From assembly GCF_000092645.1 (NCBI RefSeq), contig NC_014165.1:310001-374000 (forward strand): a stretch of DNA of 64,000 nt. Direction: 5' to 3'. Source of the DNA: Thermobispora bispora DSM 43833. GTDB lineage: Bacteria > Actinomycetota > Actinomycetes > Streptosporangiales > Streptosporangiaceae. The notes beneath the pieces are model-generated. The model saw only the letters and a program-made list of their open reading frames with translations, made no database searches and was not told where the DNA came from. The translations under genes and the position numbers were made by a program. Below are positions 28,703 to 37,399 of this stretch, piece by piece (position 1 is the stretch's first letter; the number at the start of each line of letters is the position of its first letter).

Positions 28703-30249
28703 TCTTCCAAGCGCCGAACATCGAGTACGGGCTGCTCGCGCCGATCCTCATCGTCTTCGGCGCGGCGGTCGCCGGGGTGCTCGTCGAGGCCTTCGCCCCG
28801 CGCTACCTCCGCTCGGCGATCCACCTGCCGCTCGCCCTCGTCTCGCTCCTCGGGGCGTTCGCGCTGACCATCTGGCAGGTCGCCGCCAACGGGATCCCCA
28901 CCAAGGCGGCGGCCGAGGGGGCGCTCGCCGTCGACGGCCCGGCACTGTTCATCTGGGGCACCATCCTGGTGCTCGCCATCGTCAGCGTGCTCCTCATCAA
29001 CGACGAAGGCCACTTCGTCGCCTCCGCGGTCGCCGTCCCCGGCACCGCCGAGGAGGAGCAGTCGCTCCAGGACGGTGCCGCGCACACCGAGGTGTTCCCG
29101 CTCGCGCTCTTCGCGGTCGGCGGCATGATGCTCTTCCCGGTCGCGAACGACCTGCTGGTCGCGTTCGTGGCCCTGGAGGTCATGTCGCTCCCGCTCTACC
29201 TGCTGTGCGGGCTGGCGCGCCGCCGCCGGCTGCTCTCGCAGGAGGCCGCGGTCAAGTACTTCCTGCTCGGCGCGTTCTCCTCGGCGTTCTTCCTGTACGG
29301 CGTGGCGCTGGTGTACGGCTTCGCCGGCTCGGTCGACCTCGCCGCGATCAGCCGGGCGCTGGGCGAGGTGGACGGCCGGGACCCGCTGCTCTTCCTCGGC
29401 ATGGCCCTGCTCGGCGTGGGCCTGCTGTTCAAGATCGGTGCCGCGCCGTTCCAGGCCTGGAAGCCGGACGTGTACCAGGGCTCGCCGACCCCGATCACCG
29501 CGCTGATGGCGTCGGGCACCCTGGTCGCCGCCTTCGGCGCGCTGCTGCGGGTGTTCTGGGTCGGCCTCGGCGGCATGGACTGGAGCTGGCGCCCGGTCAT
29601 GTGGGCGGTGGCGATCCTCACCATGCTGGTGGGCGCGGTCCTCGCCGTGACGCAGACCGACATCAAGCGGATGCTCGCCTACTCGTCGATCGCGCACGCC
29701 GGGTTCCTGCTCATCGGCGTGGTCGCGACCGGCGGCACCCAGGCGGAGAACGCCGCCGTGGTGTCGGCGATCCTCTTCTACCTCGTGGCGTACGGCTTCA
29801 GCACCGTCGGCGCGTTCGCCGTGGTGACCATGGTCCGCGACCCCGGAGGCGAGGCCTGGCACCTGTCCCGGTGGGCCGGCCTGGGCAAGCGCTCCCCGCT
29901 GCTCGCCGGGGTGTTCGCCTTCTTCCTCCTCGCCTTCGCCGGGATCCCGCTGACCAGCGGCTTCCTCGGGAAGTACGCGGTCTTCTCGGCGGCCGTCGCC
30001 AACGACGCCGTCCCGCTGGTGATCGTCGGCGTGATCGCCTCGGCCATCGCCGCGTTCTTCTACGTCCGGGTGATCGTGCTGATGTTCTTCAGCGACCCGG
30101 CGGCGGATGCTCCTGCGGTCGTGCTGCCCTCTGTGGGCACGGCGGCTGTGGTGGCGACGGCGGCATTGGCTACCGTAGTGCTGGGTGTGTACCCGGAGCC
30201 GGTGCTCGACCTGGCGCACTCGGCTGCCAAGTCCCTGTTCGTCCGTTAA
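28699..30249 (+). CDS. nuoN: NADH-quinone oxidoreductase subunit N
   Basis: Proximal antiporter-like pump subunit, last of the complete nuo operon. The 516-residue product has about 14 helices with FLGMALLGVGLLFKIGAAPF, QAWKPDVYQGSPTPITALM and DIKRMLAYSSIAHAGFLL. The polyprenyl synthase begins 12 nt after its stop, so it is probably on the same message. Confidence 0.96.
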   Translation: MIFQAPNIEYGLLAPILIVFGAAVAGVLVEAFAPRYLRSAIHLPLALVSLLGAFALTIWQVAANGIPTKAAAEGALAVDGPALFIWGTILVLAIVSVLLINDEGHFVASAVAVPGTAEEEQSLQDGAAHTEVFPLALFAVGGMMLFPVANDLLVAFVALEVMSLPLYLLCGLARRRRLLSQEAAVKYFLLGAFSSAFFLYGVALVYGFAGSVDLAAISRALGEVDGRDPLLFLGMALLGVGLLFKIGAAPFQAWKPDVYQGSPTPITALMASGTLVAAFGALLRVFWVGLGGMDWSWRPVMWAVAILTMLVGAVLAVTQTDIKRMLAYSSIAHAGFLLIGVVATGGTQAENAAVVSAILFYLVAYGFSTVGAFAVVTMVRDPGGEAWHLSRWAGLGKRSPLLAGVFAFFLLAFAGIPLTSGFLGKYAVFSAAVANDAVPLVIVGVIASAIAAFFYVRVIVLMFFSDPAADAPAVVLPSVGTAAVVATAALATVVLGVYPEPVLDLAHSAAKSLFVR

Positions 30250-30261
30250 GGAGCTTCCCTC

Positions 30262-31257
30262 ATGGCCGCGCCGCCCCTTGTGGAGATTCCGCGTGTCGAC
30301 GAGCGGCTGGCCGAGGATCTGGCGACCGGGCTCGCCGAGGTGGAGCGGATGCTCCGGGCGTCGGTCGAGAGCGAAGACGCCTTCATCACCGAGGCGGCCC
30401 GGCATGTCATGGAGGCGGGTGGCAAGCGGTTCCGGGCGATGCTCGTGCTGCTTGCCGCCCAGTTCGGCGATCCCAAGGCCCCGGCCGTGGTCCCGGGAGC
30501 CGTCGTCATCGAGCTCACCCACCTGGCGACGCTCTATCACGACGACGTGATGGACCAGGCGCCGATGCGCCGGGGCCTCCCCTCGGCGAACGCCAGGTTC
30601 GGTGACACCGTGGCGATCCTCACCGGCGACTACCTGTTCGCCCAGGCATCGGAGATCCTCGCCGACCTCGGCGCCGAGGCGATCCGCGTACAGGCCCGCA
30701 CGTTCTCCCGCCTGGTGCGCGGGCAGATCCGCGAGACGATCGGGCCGCCGGAGGGCATGGACCCGATCACGCACTACCTCCAGGTGCTCGCCGACAAGAC
30801 CGGGTCGCTCATCGCCACGTCCGGCCGGTTCGGTGCCATGCTGTCCGGCGCCCCGCGGGAGGTGGAGGATCGGCTCGCCGGCGCCTGCGAGGCGATCGGC
30901 GTCGCCTGGCAGCTCGGCGACGACATCATCGACGTGGTCTCGGACGGGTCGGTCTCGGGCAAGACGCCGGGCACCGACCTGCGCGAGGGTGTCCGCACCC
31001 TGCCCGTGCTGTACGCGCTCGCCAGCACGGACCCGGCCGACGAGCGGCTGCGCATGCTGCTCTCCGGTCCGGTGGCCGAGCAGGACATCGAGGAGGCGCT
31101 CACGCTGCTGCGCGCCCACCCTGCGATGGACATGGCGCGCAAGGAGCTGGTGAAGTGGGCGGACCAGGCGAAGGGCGCCCTGTCCGGCCTGCCGGACATC
31201 CCGGCCCGCACGGCGCTGATCCGGCTCTGCGACTGGGTGGTCGAGCGCACGGCCTGA
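30262..31257 (+). CDS. Polyprenyl diphosphate synthase (menaquinone side chain)
   Basis: A 331-residue trans-isoprenyl diphosphate synthase. The two aspartate-rich motifs are LYHDDVMDQA (from Asp94) and LGDDIIDVVSD (from Asp220). GGKRFRAMLVLLAA and the KTGSLIATS segment are also typical. It elongates farnesyl or geranylgeranyl diphosphate with isopentenyl units. Position directly after nuoN, and in the same block as menG and the MenJ-like reductase, points to menaquinone side-chain synthesis. Exact chain length cannot be read. The start has AAGGAG 9 nt upstream. Confidence 0.92.
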   Translation: MAAPPLVEIPRVDERLAEDLATGLAEVERMLRASVESEDAFITEAARHVMEAGGKRFRAMLVLLAAQFGDPKAPAVVPGAVVIELTHLATLYHDDVMDQAPMRRGLPSANARFGDTVAILTGDYLFAQASEILADLGAEAIRVQARTFSRLVRGQIRETIGPPEGMDPITHYLQVLADKTGSLIATSGRFGAMLSGAPREVEDRLAGACEAIGVAWQLGDDIIDVVSDGSVSGKTPGTDLREGVRTLPVLYALASTDPADERLRMLLSGPVAEQDIEEALTLLRAHPAMDMARKELVKWADQAKGALSGLPDIPARTALIRLCDWVVERTA

Positions 31258-31325
31258 GCCGCCGGTGTGGCCGTTGTCACGCTTCCGGCCGCGACCGCCA
31301 CGTACAAGATCGGCGTAAGGTAACT

Positions 31326-31351
31326 TCTCGATTCTTTGTCCGAAATCGAGA
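31326..31351 (+). promoter_or_regulatory. Leader hairpin before the NlpC/P60 gene
   Basis: TCTCGATT (31326-31333) and AATCGAGA (31344-31351) are perfect 8-bp arms with a 10-nt loop, ending 15 nt before ATG 31367. It could be a weak terminator for the upstream operon or a translational control element. It is too small for the c-di-AMP riboswitch that precedes many actinobacterial cell-wall hydrolases. Confidence 0.45.
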
Positions 31352-31366
31352 GAAGTCTTTGCGCTG

Positions 31367-33097
31367 ATGACGGCTTTTTCGCTACGTGTTGTGGCGGCCG
31401 GGAGCGCGGCCGTGCTCGGCGCCGCGGTGCTGACCGTGGCGTCGGCGACGCCCGCCCAGGCCGCTGTAGCCCTGACCTGCCCGGCCACGGTCCCGGTGTA
31501 CGCGATCGACGGCGACGGCCGCCTGAAGTGGTACGGCCACCGCGACGCCGGCGGCGGCTCCTGGTCCTGGGCGTCCGGGAGCGGGGCCCAGATCGGGCAC
31601 GGCTGGCACGGGTTCAAGCGGGTGTTCTCCGGCGGCAACGGGGTGATCTACGCCGTCGACGGGTCGGGGTACCTGAAGTGGTACCGGCACACCGGGGCCT
31701 CCACCGGCGCCAACACCTGGGCCTCCGGCTCGGGCAAGGTGATCGGCCACGGGTGGGGCGGTTTCGTCGACGTCGTCGCCGACGGCACCGGTGTCATCTA
31801 CGCGCTCGACGCCGACGGCAACCTCCGCTGGTACCGGCACCTGTCGCCCACCACCGGCGGCACCGGGTGGGCCTCCGGCAGCGGCACGGTCATCCGTACC
31901 GGATGGAAGGCGATCACCAAGCTGATCCCCGGCCGCGACGGGGTGATCTTCGGCATCAACACCAAGGGCCTGGTGCGCTGGTACAAGCACCTCAACCCGA
32001 GTGGCGGCGGGAGCACCTTCGGCACCGGGACCGGCCTGGTGACCGGCGAGGAGTGGGACCGCTACCGCACCCCGTCCGGCGCGGGCGCGGGCGTGTTCTA
32101 CGCGGTCGACTCCGGCGGCCGGCTCTGGTGGGAGCGGCACGCCGACCCGCAGGCCGGCGCGCCCGTCTGGTACGAGCGCCGGCAGATCGGCTCGGGCTGG
32201 GGCTCGTTCACCAGCGTCTTCGCCGACGTCGCCTCGTGCGCGCCGGCCTCCTCCACCGGGTACGCCACGGGCTCCGGCGGCCGGACCCTCTACTACGTCA
32301 ACGGGCGGGTCGCCGCCGTGCTCACCCCCGGAGCGCGCACGGCCGTGCTGTACGGCACCACCGTGCGGAAGTTCTCCGAGAGCACCACCACGGCCACCGT
32401 GTCCACCCGGGCCTGGGTGCGCCTGCTGCCCGGTCCCTGGTCGACCTCGGCCTCCTGGGCGTCGTCGTGGCTCTCCGCCAACGTGGGCAGCACGAGCGAG
32501 GACATCCTCGAGATCGCCTCGCAGTACATCACCGGTGCGCCGGACCGGTACAAGAACGGCCTGCGGTACGCGGGCGACGCCCACTACGGCCCGGTCGGCG
32601 AGGAGGGCCGCATCGAGGGGTCGGACTTCAACGACTACCTCGGCATCCCGTGGAAGTACGGCGACCGGGTGGACGAGCCCGAGCCCGACCAGAAGGATTC
32701 GCTCGACTGCTCCGGGTTCGTCCGGATGGTCTATGGCTACCGCAGCGGGTACCCGATGGAGATCGGCACCCCGACCGGTACGGCGCTGCCGCGCCGCGCG
32801 GTCCAGATGCACGCCTCGGCGCCCGGGGTCATGGTGGTCGACGGGGGCACCGCCAAGCCCACCTCCTACGCCGCGCTCCAGCCCGGTGACCTGCTGTTCT
32901 GGGACGCCAGCACCGACGACGGGACCGCCATCGACCACGTCGGGATCTACCTCGGCGTCGACTCCAACGGCAAGCACCGGTTCGTCTCCAGCCGCAAGAC
33001 CGTGGACGGCCCGACCCTCGGGGACGTGGGCGGTCACTCGCTGCTCGACAACGGCACGCTCTACGACCGCTCCTGGCGGGCCGCCAAGCGCCTCTGA
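31367..33097 (+). CDS. Secreted NlpC/P60 hydrolase with tachylectin-type beta-propeller
   Basis: A 576-residue exported protein. Residues 1-33 are a signal peptide ending ATPAQA. Five tachylectin-like sugar-binding blades follow, each starting with a VYAIDGDGRLKWY-type strand and spaced about 48 residues. The C-terminal NlpC/P60 cysteine peptidase domain has DCSGFVRMVYGY (Cys448), DHVGIYLG (His524) and probably His537. The family cleaves peptide stems of peptidoglycan, and the propeller may bind N-acetylated sugars. No cell-wall anchor is seen. It is followed by a strong hairpin at 33162, so it is likely a single transcription unit. Confidence 0.87.
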   Translation: MTAFSLRVVAAGSAAVLGAAVLTVASATPAQAAVALTCPATVPVYAIDGDGRLKWYGHRDAGGGSWSWASGSGAQIGHGWHGFKRVFSGGNGVIYAVDGSGYLKWYRHTGASTGANTWASGSGKVIGHGWGGFVDVVADGTGVIYALDADGNLRWYRHLSPTTGGTGWASGSGTVIRTGWKAITKLIPGRDGVIFGINTKGLVRWYKHLNPSGGGSTFGTGTGLVTGEEWDRYRTPSGAGAGVFYAVDSGGRLWWERHADPQAGAPVWYERRQIGSGWGSFTSVFADVASCAPASSTGYATGSGGRTLYYVNGRVAAVLTPGARTAVLYGTTVRKFSESTTTATVSTRAWVRLLPGPWSTSASWASSWLSANVGSTSEDILEIASQYITGAPDRYKNGLRYAGDAHYGPVGEEGRIEGSDFNDYLGIPWKYGDRVDEPEPDQKDSLDCSGFVRMVYGYRSGYPMEIGTPTGTALPRRAVQMHASAPGVMVVDGGTAKPTSYAALQPGDLLFWDASTDDGTAIDHVGIYLGVDSNGKHRFVSSRKTVDGPTLGDVGGHSLLDNGTLYDRSWRAAKRL

Positions 33098-33161
33098 GCC
33101 CCAGGGGACGCCTGGCGTGGTGACCACGCGCCGGCGCCTGACCGCGCCGGCCTGATCTGCC

Positions 33162-33194
33162 ACGGCCACCCGGGGTCCGCCCGGGTGGCCGTTT
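33162..33194 (+). terminator. Perfect 13-bp hairpin after the NlpC/P60 gene
   Basis: ACGGCCACCCGGG (33162-33174) and CCCGGGTGGCCGT (33180-33192) pair without mismatch around a 5-nt loop, followed by TTCCCC. It lies 65 nt after the stop codon. It is a likely intrinsic terminator of the high-GC kind. Confidence 0.75.
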
Positions 33195-33436
33195 CCCCAT
33201 CGCGCCGTGCCGTACCGGCGCGGACAGGCCGTCCGGCCGCGGCGGCGGAGCGCCCGTGCGGGGCCACCTGGACGTGGCCGGCCGGGCCGTACGGCCGAGC
33301 GGATGACCGATGGGGAGTCCGAGGCTGCGAGCGAGCAGCGGTCCGCCACCCGGCCGGTGAGCGGGCCGGAGGGTCGGGGCCGAGGACCACTGAAGGCCGG
33401 CACGGAGGCCGGAACGTCCGGCCACCGGGGCGAGGG
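33195..33436. other. Convergent spacer with a second hairpin
   Basis: No credible gene. GGCCGGA and TCCGGCC at 33407-33423 form a 7-bp stem with a 3-nt loop, 14 nt beyond the rarD stop on the minus strand. They may end that transcript. Confidence 0.45.
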
Positions 33437-34342
33437 TCAGACCGTGGCCGGCTCGGCCTCGCGGGCGAGGCGCGCGTTCCGTGCCGCGCGGAGGGTGTCC
33501 CAGGTGAACACGGCGAGCGCCAGCCAGACGATGCAGAACCCCGCCCATCGGCTCGGCGGCATGGTCTCGTGGGCGATCAGCACCCCGCACAGGAACTGCA
33601 GGATCGGGGCGATGTACTGCAGCAGCCCGACGAGGCTGAGCGGGATCGACAGCGCGGCGATGGTGAAGAAGATCAGCGGCAGCGCGGTGACCACCCCGGC
33701 CCCGGCGACCAGCAGCGCGTGCCCGAGGCCGTACCGGCCGAACGTGCCCTCGCCGCTCGCGTGGAGCGTGCCCAGGTAGACCACGGCCGGGAGGAGCATG
33801 ACCAGCGTCTCCACGGCGAGGCTTTCGGTGCCCTCCACCCGGGCCTTCTTCTTGACCACGCCGTAGATGCCGAAGGTGAAGGCGAGCACCAGGGCGATCC
33901 ACGGCGGCCGGCCGTAGCCGTAGGTGAGGACCGCCACGGCGAGCGTGCCGAGGCCCACGGCCACCCACTGCCCGGTCCGCAGCCGCTCGCCGAAGATCAT
34001 GATGCCGAAGAGCACGTTCACCAGGGGGTTGATGAAGTAGCCGAGCGAGGCATCGACCACGTGGCCGGAGTTCACCGCGTAGATGTAGACGCCCCAGTTG
34101 ACGGAGACCACGATCGCGGCGATGGCGAGGAGGAGCACCTGGCGGCCGGTGAGCTCGCGGATCCATGACCAGCGCCGGCGAACGGCGAGCAGGGCGGCCA
34201 CCACCACGAGCGACCACACCATGCGGTGGGCGAGGATCTCCACCGCTCCCGACGGCTCGAGCAGCGGCCAGTAGAGGGGGGTCAGGCCCCAGATCGCGTA
34301 CGCGGCCACCCCGTAGGCGACACCTCGGCGAAGTTCAGGCAT
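33437..34342 (-). CDS. rarD: RarD-type EamA transporter
   Basis: A 301-residue membrane protein with ten predicted helices, of the RarD branch of the drug/metabolite transporter superfamily. The opening GVAYGVAAYAIWGLTPLYW and HRMVWSLVVVAALL are typical. GYFINPLVNVLFGIMIFGERL closes the first repeat. The substrate is not known; the family name derives from a chloramphenicol-sensitivity locus. ATG 34342 is the start; AAGGAG lies about 13 nt upstream. It is divergent from msrA across an AT-rich spacer with palindromes. Confidence 0.88.
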   Translation of the reverse strand: MPELRRGVAYGVAAYAIWGLTPLYWPLLEPSGAVEILAHRMVWSLVVVAALLAVRRRWSWIRELTGRQVLLLAIAAIVVSVNWGVYIYAVNSGHVVDASLGYFINPLVNVLFGIMIFGERLRTGQWVAVGLGTLAVAVLTYGYGRPPWIALVLAFTFGIYGVVKKKARVEGTESLAVETLVMLLPAVVYLGTLHASGEGTFGRYGLGHALLVAGAGVVTALPLIFFTIAALSIPLSLVGLLQYIAPILQFLCGVLIAHETMPPSRWAGFCIVWLALAVFTWDTLRAARNARLAREAEPATV

Positions 34343-34375
34343 GAAACCAATCTTTGCTCCTTACAGTTCCTTTGG

Positions 34376-34390
34376 GCAATTAAGTATTGC
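34376..34390. promoter_or_regulatory. Inverted repeat GCAAT-N5-ATTGC between rarD and msrA
   Basis: Perfect 5-bp arms around TAAGT in the AT-rich divergent spacer. A second palindrome follows 10 bp later. It may be a regulator site, but short arms in AT-rich DNA can occur by chance. Confidence 0.3.
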
Positions 34391-34400
34391 TTCGAAATCC

Positions 34401-34415
34401 TTTAGATGATCTAAA
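34401..34415. promoter_or_regulatory. 15-bp palindrome TTTAGATGATCTAAA between rarD and msrA
   Basis: Perfect 7-bp arms around a single G. It lies 58 bp upstream of rarD and 61 bp upstream of msrA, so one regulator could act on both. No regulator gene is adjacent. Confidence 0.45.
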
Positions 34416-34476
34416 TTGAGGAACACGGGGGCCGGAGCCCTGGTTGGCAGGGGCATACGCACTGGGAGGTGCCGAC

Positions 34477-35139
34477 ATGCACTGGCTTCTCGGCAAGCAC
34501 AAGACGACCATGGTGGCCCCGGCCGAAGCGCTCCCCGGCCGCGCCGAGCCCATGCCGGTGGCCGACCGGCACGCGGTCCTCGGCACACCGCTCGCCCCGC
34601 CGTACCCGGAGGGCACCGAGATCGCGGAGTTCGCGCTCGGGTGCTTCTGGGGCGCCGAGCGGAGGTTCTGGCAGACGCCCGGCGTGGTCACCACCGCGGT
34701 GGGGTACGCCGGCGGCTACACCCCGAACCCCACCTACGAGGAGGTCTGCACCGGGCTGACCGGCCACGCCGAGACGGTCCGCGTGGTGTTCGACCCCAAG
34801 GTGATCTCGTACGAGCGGCTGCTCAAGGTGTTCTGGGAGTCCCACGACCCCACGCAGGGGATGCGCCAGGGAAATGACGTCGGCACCCAGTACCGTTCGG
34901 TCATCTTCACCCACGGGCCCGAGCAGGAGCGGCTCGCCGTGGCGTCGCGCGACGCCTACCAGAAGGTGCTGACCGAGCACGGGTACGGCCGGATCACCAC
35001 CGAGATCGTCCCGGCCGGGGAGTTCTACTTCGCCGAGGACTACCACCAGCAGTACCTGCACAAGGTCCCGGACGGCTACTGCGGCTTCGGCGGCACCGGG
35101 GTCGGCTGCCCGGTCGGTCTGACCTCCGGGGAAGCCTGA
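34477..35139 (+). CDS. msrA: Peptide-methionine (S)-S-oxide reductase
   Basis: Repairs oxidised methionine in proteins, in the cytoplasm. The product is 220 residues. The catalytic motif is [12 protein letters not shown] (Cys56). [19 protein letters not shown] follows, then [23 protein letters not shown]. The resolving cysteines near the C-terminus are in [17 protein letters not shown] 34477 has GGGAGG 7 nt upstream; an in-frame upstream ATG at 34444 does not. An N-terminal extension of about 45 residues before the catalytic core is usual for this type. Confidence 0.95.
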   Translation: MHWLLGKHKTTMVAPAEALPGRAEPMPVADRHAVLGTPLAPPYPEGTEIAEFALGCFWGAERRFWQTPGVVTTAVGYAGGYTPNPTYEEVCTGLTGHAETVRVVFDPKVISYERLLKVFWESHDPTQGMRQGNDVGTQYRSVIFTHGPEQERLAVASRDAYQKVLTEHGYGRITTEIVPAGEFYFAEDYHQQYLHKVPDGYCGFGGTGVGCPVGLTSGEA

Positions 35140-35287
35140 GCCCGTCGGAACCCGATCCGGCGGCCGCCGCCTGCCCTAGGGTGAGAGCCGGCATCCTGAT
35201 GACCTCACAGGCCCGGTGCGCGCGGAGCGGCCATCGCTGACCTTCACGAGCCGTGGCGCGGGCCGATCCACGGTGTCTGGCGTCACG

Positions 35288-35836
35288 CTAGAGCAGCCTG
35301 CGCTCTTCGGCCCATCGAGGAAGCTCACCACCGGTGCAGGGGAGGCGCATTCCGGTCTCCCGTAGGGCGTCCACCAGAGTGCAGATCTGAGGAAGGGTCA
35401 TCTTGCCCCGTTGATGAAGCCGGGTCAGCAGCCACACTGTTCCGTGTATTTCGAGCCCGTGCTTGCTGCCCACCCTGGTGGCGTCGCGATCGTCGGTGAT
35501 GGCGACGAGCTCGTGTACCTCGGCCGCGGCGAAGACGCTGGCCTCACCCAAGTCGTGTTCCCCAGAGCCCAGAAGCTGGACCCACCGCTCGAAGGCGAGC
35601 AGTTCCTCGAGCGTGTCCTGGGGCAGGATGGCCAGCCACTCCAGGTCGGAGATCGATGTGATCGACGGATATTCGGCGCAGTACTTGTCGACCTCGGCCG
35701 CCACGATCCGCGTGGTCGAGAGCGAGGACAGGCAGGTGCCCAGCACGTCGAGCCGGTCGGCTTTGGCGAAGTGGATGAGCACCATTGCGTCGGCCACGAG
35801 CGGGGGTAACGGCTCGATCGTCTCCGCCACGCTCAC
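35288..35836 (-). CDS. PIN-like domain protein, probable toxin of a toxin-antitoxin pair
   Basis: A 182-residue protein with a PIN-like nuclease layout. An early Asp lies in VADAMVLIHFAKADRL (Asp16), and an acidic residue in DLGEASVFAAAE (Glu98). A late acidic cluster is in AITDDRDATRVG (about residues 115-118). PIN nucleases cut RNA using Mg2+. The GTG at 35836 overlaps the stop of the upstream XRE-ImmA gene by 4 nt, so the two are translated together. A longer open frame to 36007 would lie inside that gene. It resembles DUF3368-like PIN proteins, but membership is not certain. Confidence 0.7.
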   Translation of the reverse strand: MSVAETIEPLPPLVADAMVLIHFAKADRLDVLGTCLSSLSTTRIVAAEVDKYCAEYPSITSISDLEWLAILPQDTLEELLAFERWVQLLGSGEHDLGEASVFAAAEVHELVAITDDRDATRVGSKHGLEIHGTVWLLTRLHQRGKMTLPQICTLVDALRETGMRLPCTGGELPRWAEERRLL

Positions 35837-36927
35837 GGGGCCTCGTCCTCGTCGACCGGTGGCAGATCCTCCTCGCTCCGCAGCTGGCCGTGCATCAGCT
35901 CGAAAGCCCGCCGACGGGTGATCTGGCCGGTCCGATAGGCCGTCATCACGGCGTGCGCGAAACCGGGTGGGACCCGGATGTCCTCCAGGTCCGGCTGCGG
36001 GGTCCATCCCAGGGAGTCACGGAACTCCGCATAGGTGGGCAGCGAGGAGCGAAGCCTCTTCTCTTCCTGCGAGGTGATGACACCGGCCTTCCGCGCCTGG
36101 CGGAGAGCCATGCTCCACGAGGTCCGGTACTCGGCGGCGAGCCGTACGAGAACGGAGCGGGTCGATGCCTTCGCCACGTCGGCCGCCGCGCGGATGGCCG
36201 CCACCGGGAGGAGCAGCTCGCCGGCGAAGGCGTCGATCATCGCCTCACGTTCCGTCCGCGATGCGGCGACTCCGATGTCCGTCGAATACGCGTCGCCCAG
36301 GACCATGTGGCCGAGCTCGTGCGCGGCCGTGCTGCGCCGCCGGCCGGGATCACCGTTGAGGCTCACCACGGCGGCCGCCATGTCGCCGTCCACCGCCGAT
36401 GCCCCATCGCCGGGGAGCTCGGTGACCAAGACGTACTGGCCACACCGCTCGGAGAGCTCGGCCATGGATTGGACGGGGGCGGTTCCCAGCCCGAGTTCGC
36501 CCCGTACCCATCGAGCCGCCTCGGCCGCGGCCTCGGGGCCGTCGGCCTTACCGGGGTACTGCATGATCGGCTGGGGCTGAAGCGTGCCGAGGTCCATGAG
36601 CAACCGGATGTCACGGATCCACGCGGCGAGTGCGTTATCGAGGCGATAGTACGGCTGCGAGGCGTCCGTCGCCGTGTCCTCGGCCAAAGGCGTGCGATGC
36701 GACAGGACCTCCGGTGCCGGATGGAGGAAATGTCCGATCGGCACGTCCAGTGCCTGAGCTAGACGAGCGAGCTCCAACGCGTCCAGGCGCCTCGAACCGG
36801 CCTCGATCTTGGTGATCATGGTCCTGTCGAGATCGACCTTCTGGGCGAGCTGTAGCTGCGACAGCCCCTTCGCCAGCCGTGCCTGGCGGACCCGCTCACC
36901 GATCTCCTGCCAGTCGAGGGAGCTCAT
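35833..36927 (-). CDS. XRE regulator fused to ImmA/IrrE-type metallopeptidase, probable antitoxin
   Basis: A 364-residue protein. Residues 7-68 form an XRE helix-turn-helix (RQARLAKGLSQLQLAQKVD and later TKIEAG). Residues about 135-245 form an ImmA/IrrE (COG2856) zinc-peptidase domain with AAHELGHMVLGD (His203, Glu204, His207) and DAFAGELLLP (Glu237). In related phage and defence modules the peptidase cleaves a repressor; in toxin-antitoxin pairs the fusion is the DNA-binding antitoxin. ATG 36927 is chosen over an upstream in-frame ATG at 36951 because the promoter hexamer and palindrome lie between them. Confidence 0.88.
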   Translation of the reverse strand: MSSLDWQEIGERVRQARLAKGLSQLQLAQKVDLDRTMITKIEAGSRRLDALELARLAQALDVPIGHFLHPAPEVLSHRTPLAEDTATDASQPYYRLDNALAAWIRDIRLLMDLGTLQPQPIMQYPGKADGPEAAAEAARWVRGELGLGTAPVQSMAELSERCGQYVLVTELPGDGASAVDGDMAAAVVSLNGDPGRRRSTAAHELGHMVLGDAYSTDIGVAASRTEREAMIDAFAGELLLPVAAIRAAADVAKASTRSVLVRLAAEYRTSWSMALRQARKAGVITSQEEKRLRSSLPTYAEFRDSLGWTPQPDLEDIRVPPGFAHAVMTAYRTGQITRRRAFELMHGQLRSEEDLPPVDEDEAP

Positions 36928-36928
36928 G

Positions 36929-36943
36929 GTGCGATAATCGCAC
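36929..36943 (-). promoter_or_regulatory. Palindromic operator GTGCGATAATCGCAC over the leaderless promoter
   Basis: Perfect 7-bp arms around one base, directly upstream of the XRE start codon. On the minus strand it contains GATTAT (36939-36934), a plausible -10 with TG two bases upstream and its last T 7 nt before ATG 36927. A protein bound here would cover both promoter and start codon, the arrangement expected for autoregulation. Confidence 0.6.
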
Positions 36944-36951
36944 ATGCTCAC

Positions 36952-37399
36952 GGAGGCCGGTCAGGGGATATTCGGAATCCGGACGCCGCCTTTGCGCTGT
37001 CAGGATGAACACCCGGTTCTGTGCTGCGTTTACGTGTCCCCGTGAACACCGGTGGTACGGCGCCGTGGACCGACCGGTCCTGCGGCTCAGACTTCCGGGG
37101 TCTTGATCCGGGAAGCGCGGCCTGCGACGGCACCTGGTCGTGCCGGTGCCTTCTTCCATCAGGCCTCAGTCCGTCAGGGGCGGCCGGCACCCACGGCCCT
37201 GCCGCCACGGTGAGGCGATCCCACCTCGCATCGGCGCGATCCGATCCAACCGGCGCCGTCCGCCCGCCGTAACGGCGCCGATCGGCCGGCCGTACCGCCA
37301 CCGATCCCCGTCGCGATCGGCCGTACGGACGCCGCTCGAGCACCCGGCGGTCGCAACGCCGATCCTGGTGGGTATGCCCATTCCAGGGGAGGGACGTCC
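36952..37399. other. 448-bp spacer without a credible gene
   Basis: Open frames here lack coding character. Two copies of CGATCGGCCGTAC-like sequence occur near 37270-37325. GGGGAGGGA at 37386-37394 is the ribosome site of the next gene. Confidence 0.45.

Noticed and set aside
31258-31366. c-di-AMP (ydaO-type) riboswitch before the NlpC/P60 gene
   Set aside because: The leader is only about 100 nt and lacks the multi-helix conserved core; only one small hairpin is visible.
19602-31638. Very long minus-strand open frames opposite nuoG, nuoJ-L and nuoN/polyprenyl synthase (up to 1016 codons)
   Set aside because: They mirror well-conserved plus-strand subunits and have no recognisable motifs. 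G/C-ended codons on one strand suppress stops on the other.
34444-34476. Upstream in-frame ATG as the msrA start
   Set aside because: ATG 34477 has GGGAGG at proper spacing; the extra residues would come from the promoter-like spacer.
35837-36007. N-terminal extension of the PIN-like protein
   Set aside because: It lies inside the XRE-ImmA gene in another frame, and the GTGA overlap at 35833-35836 gives a natural start.
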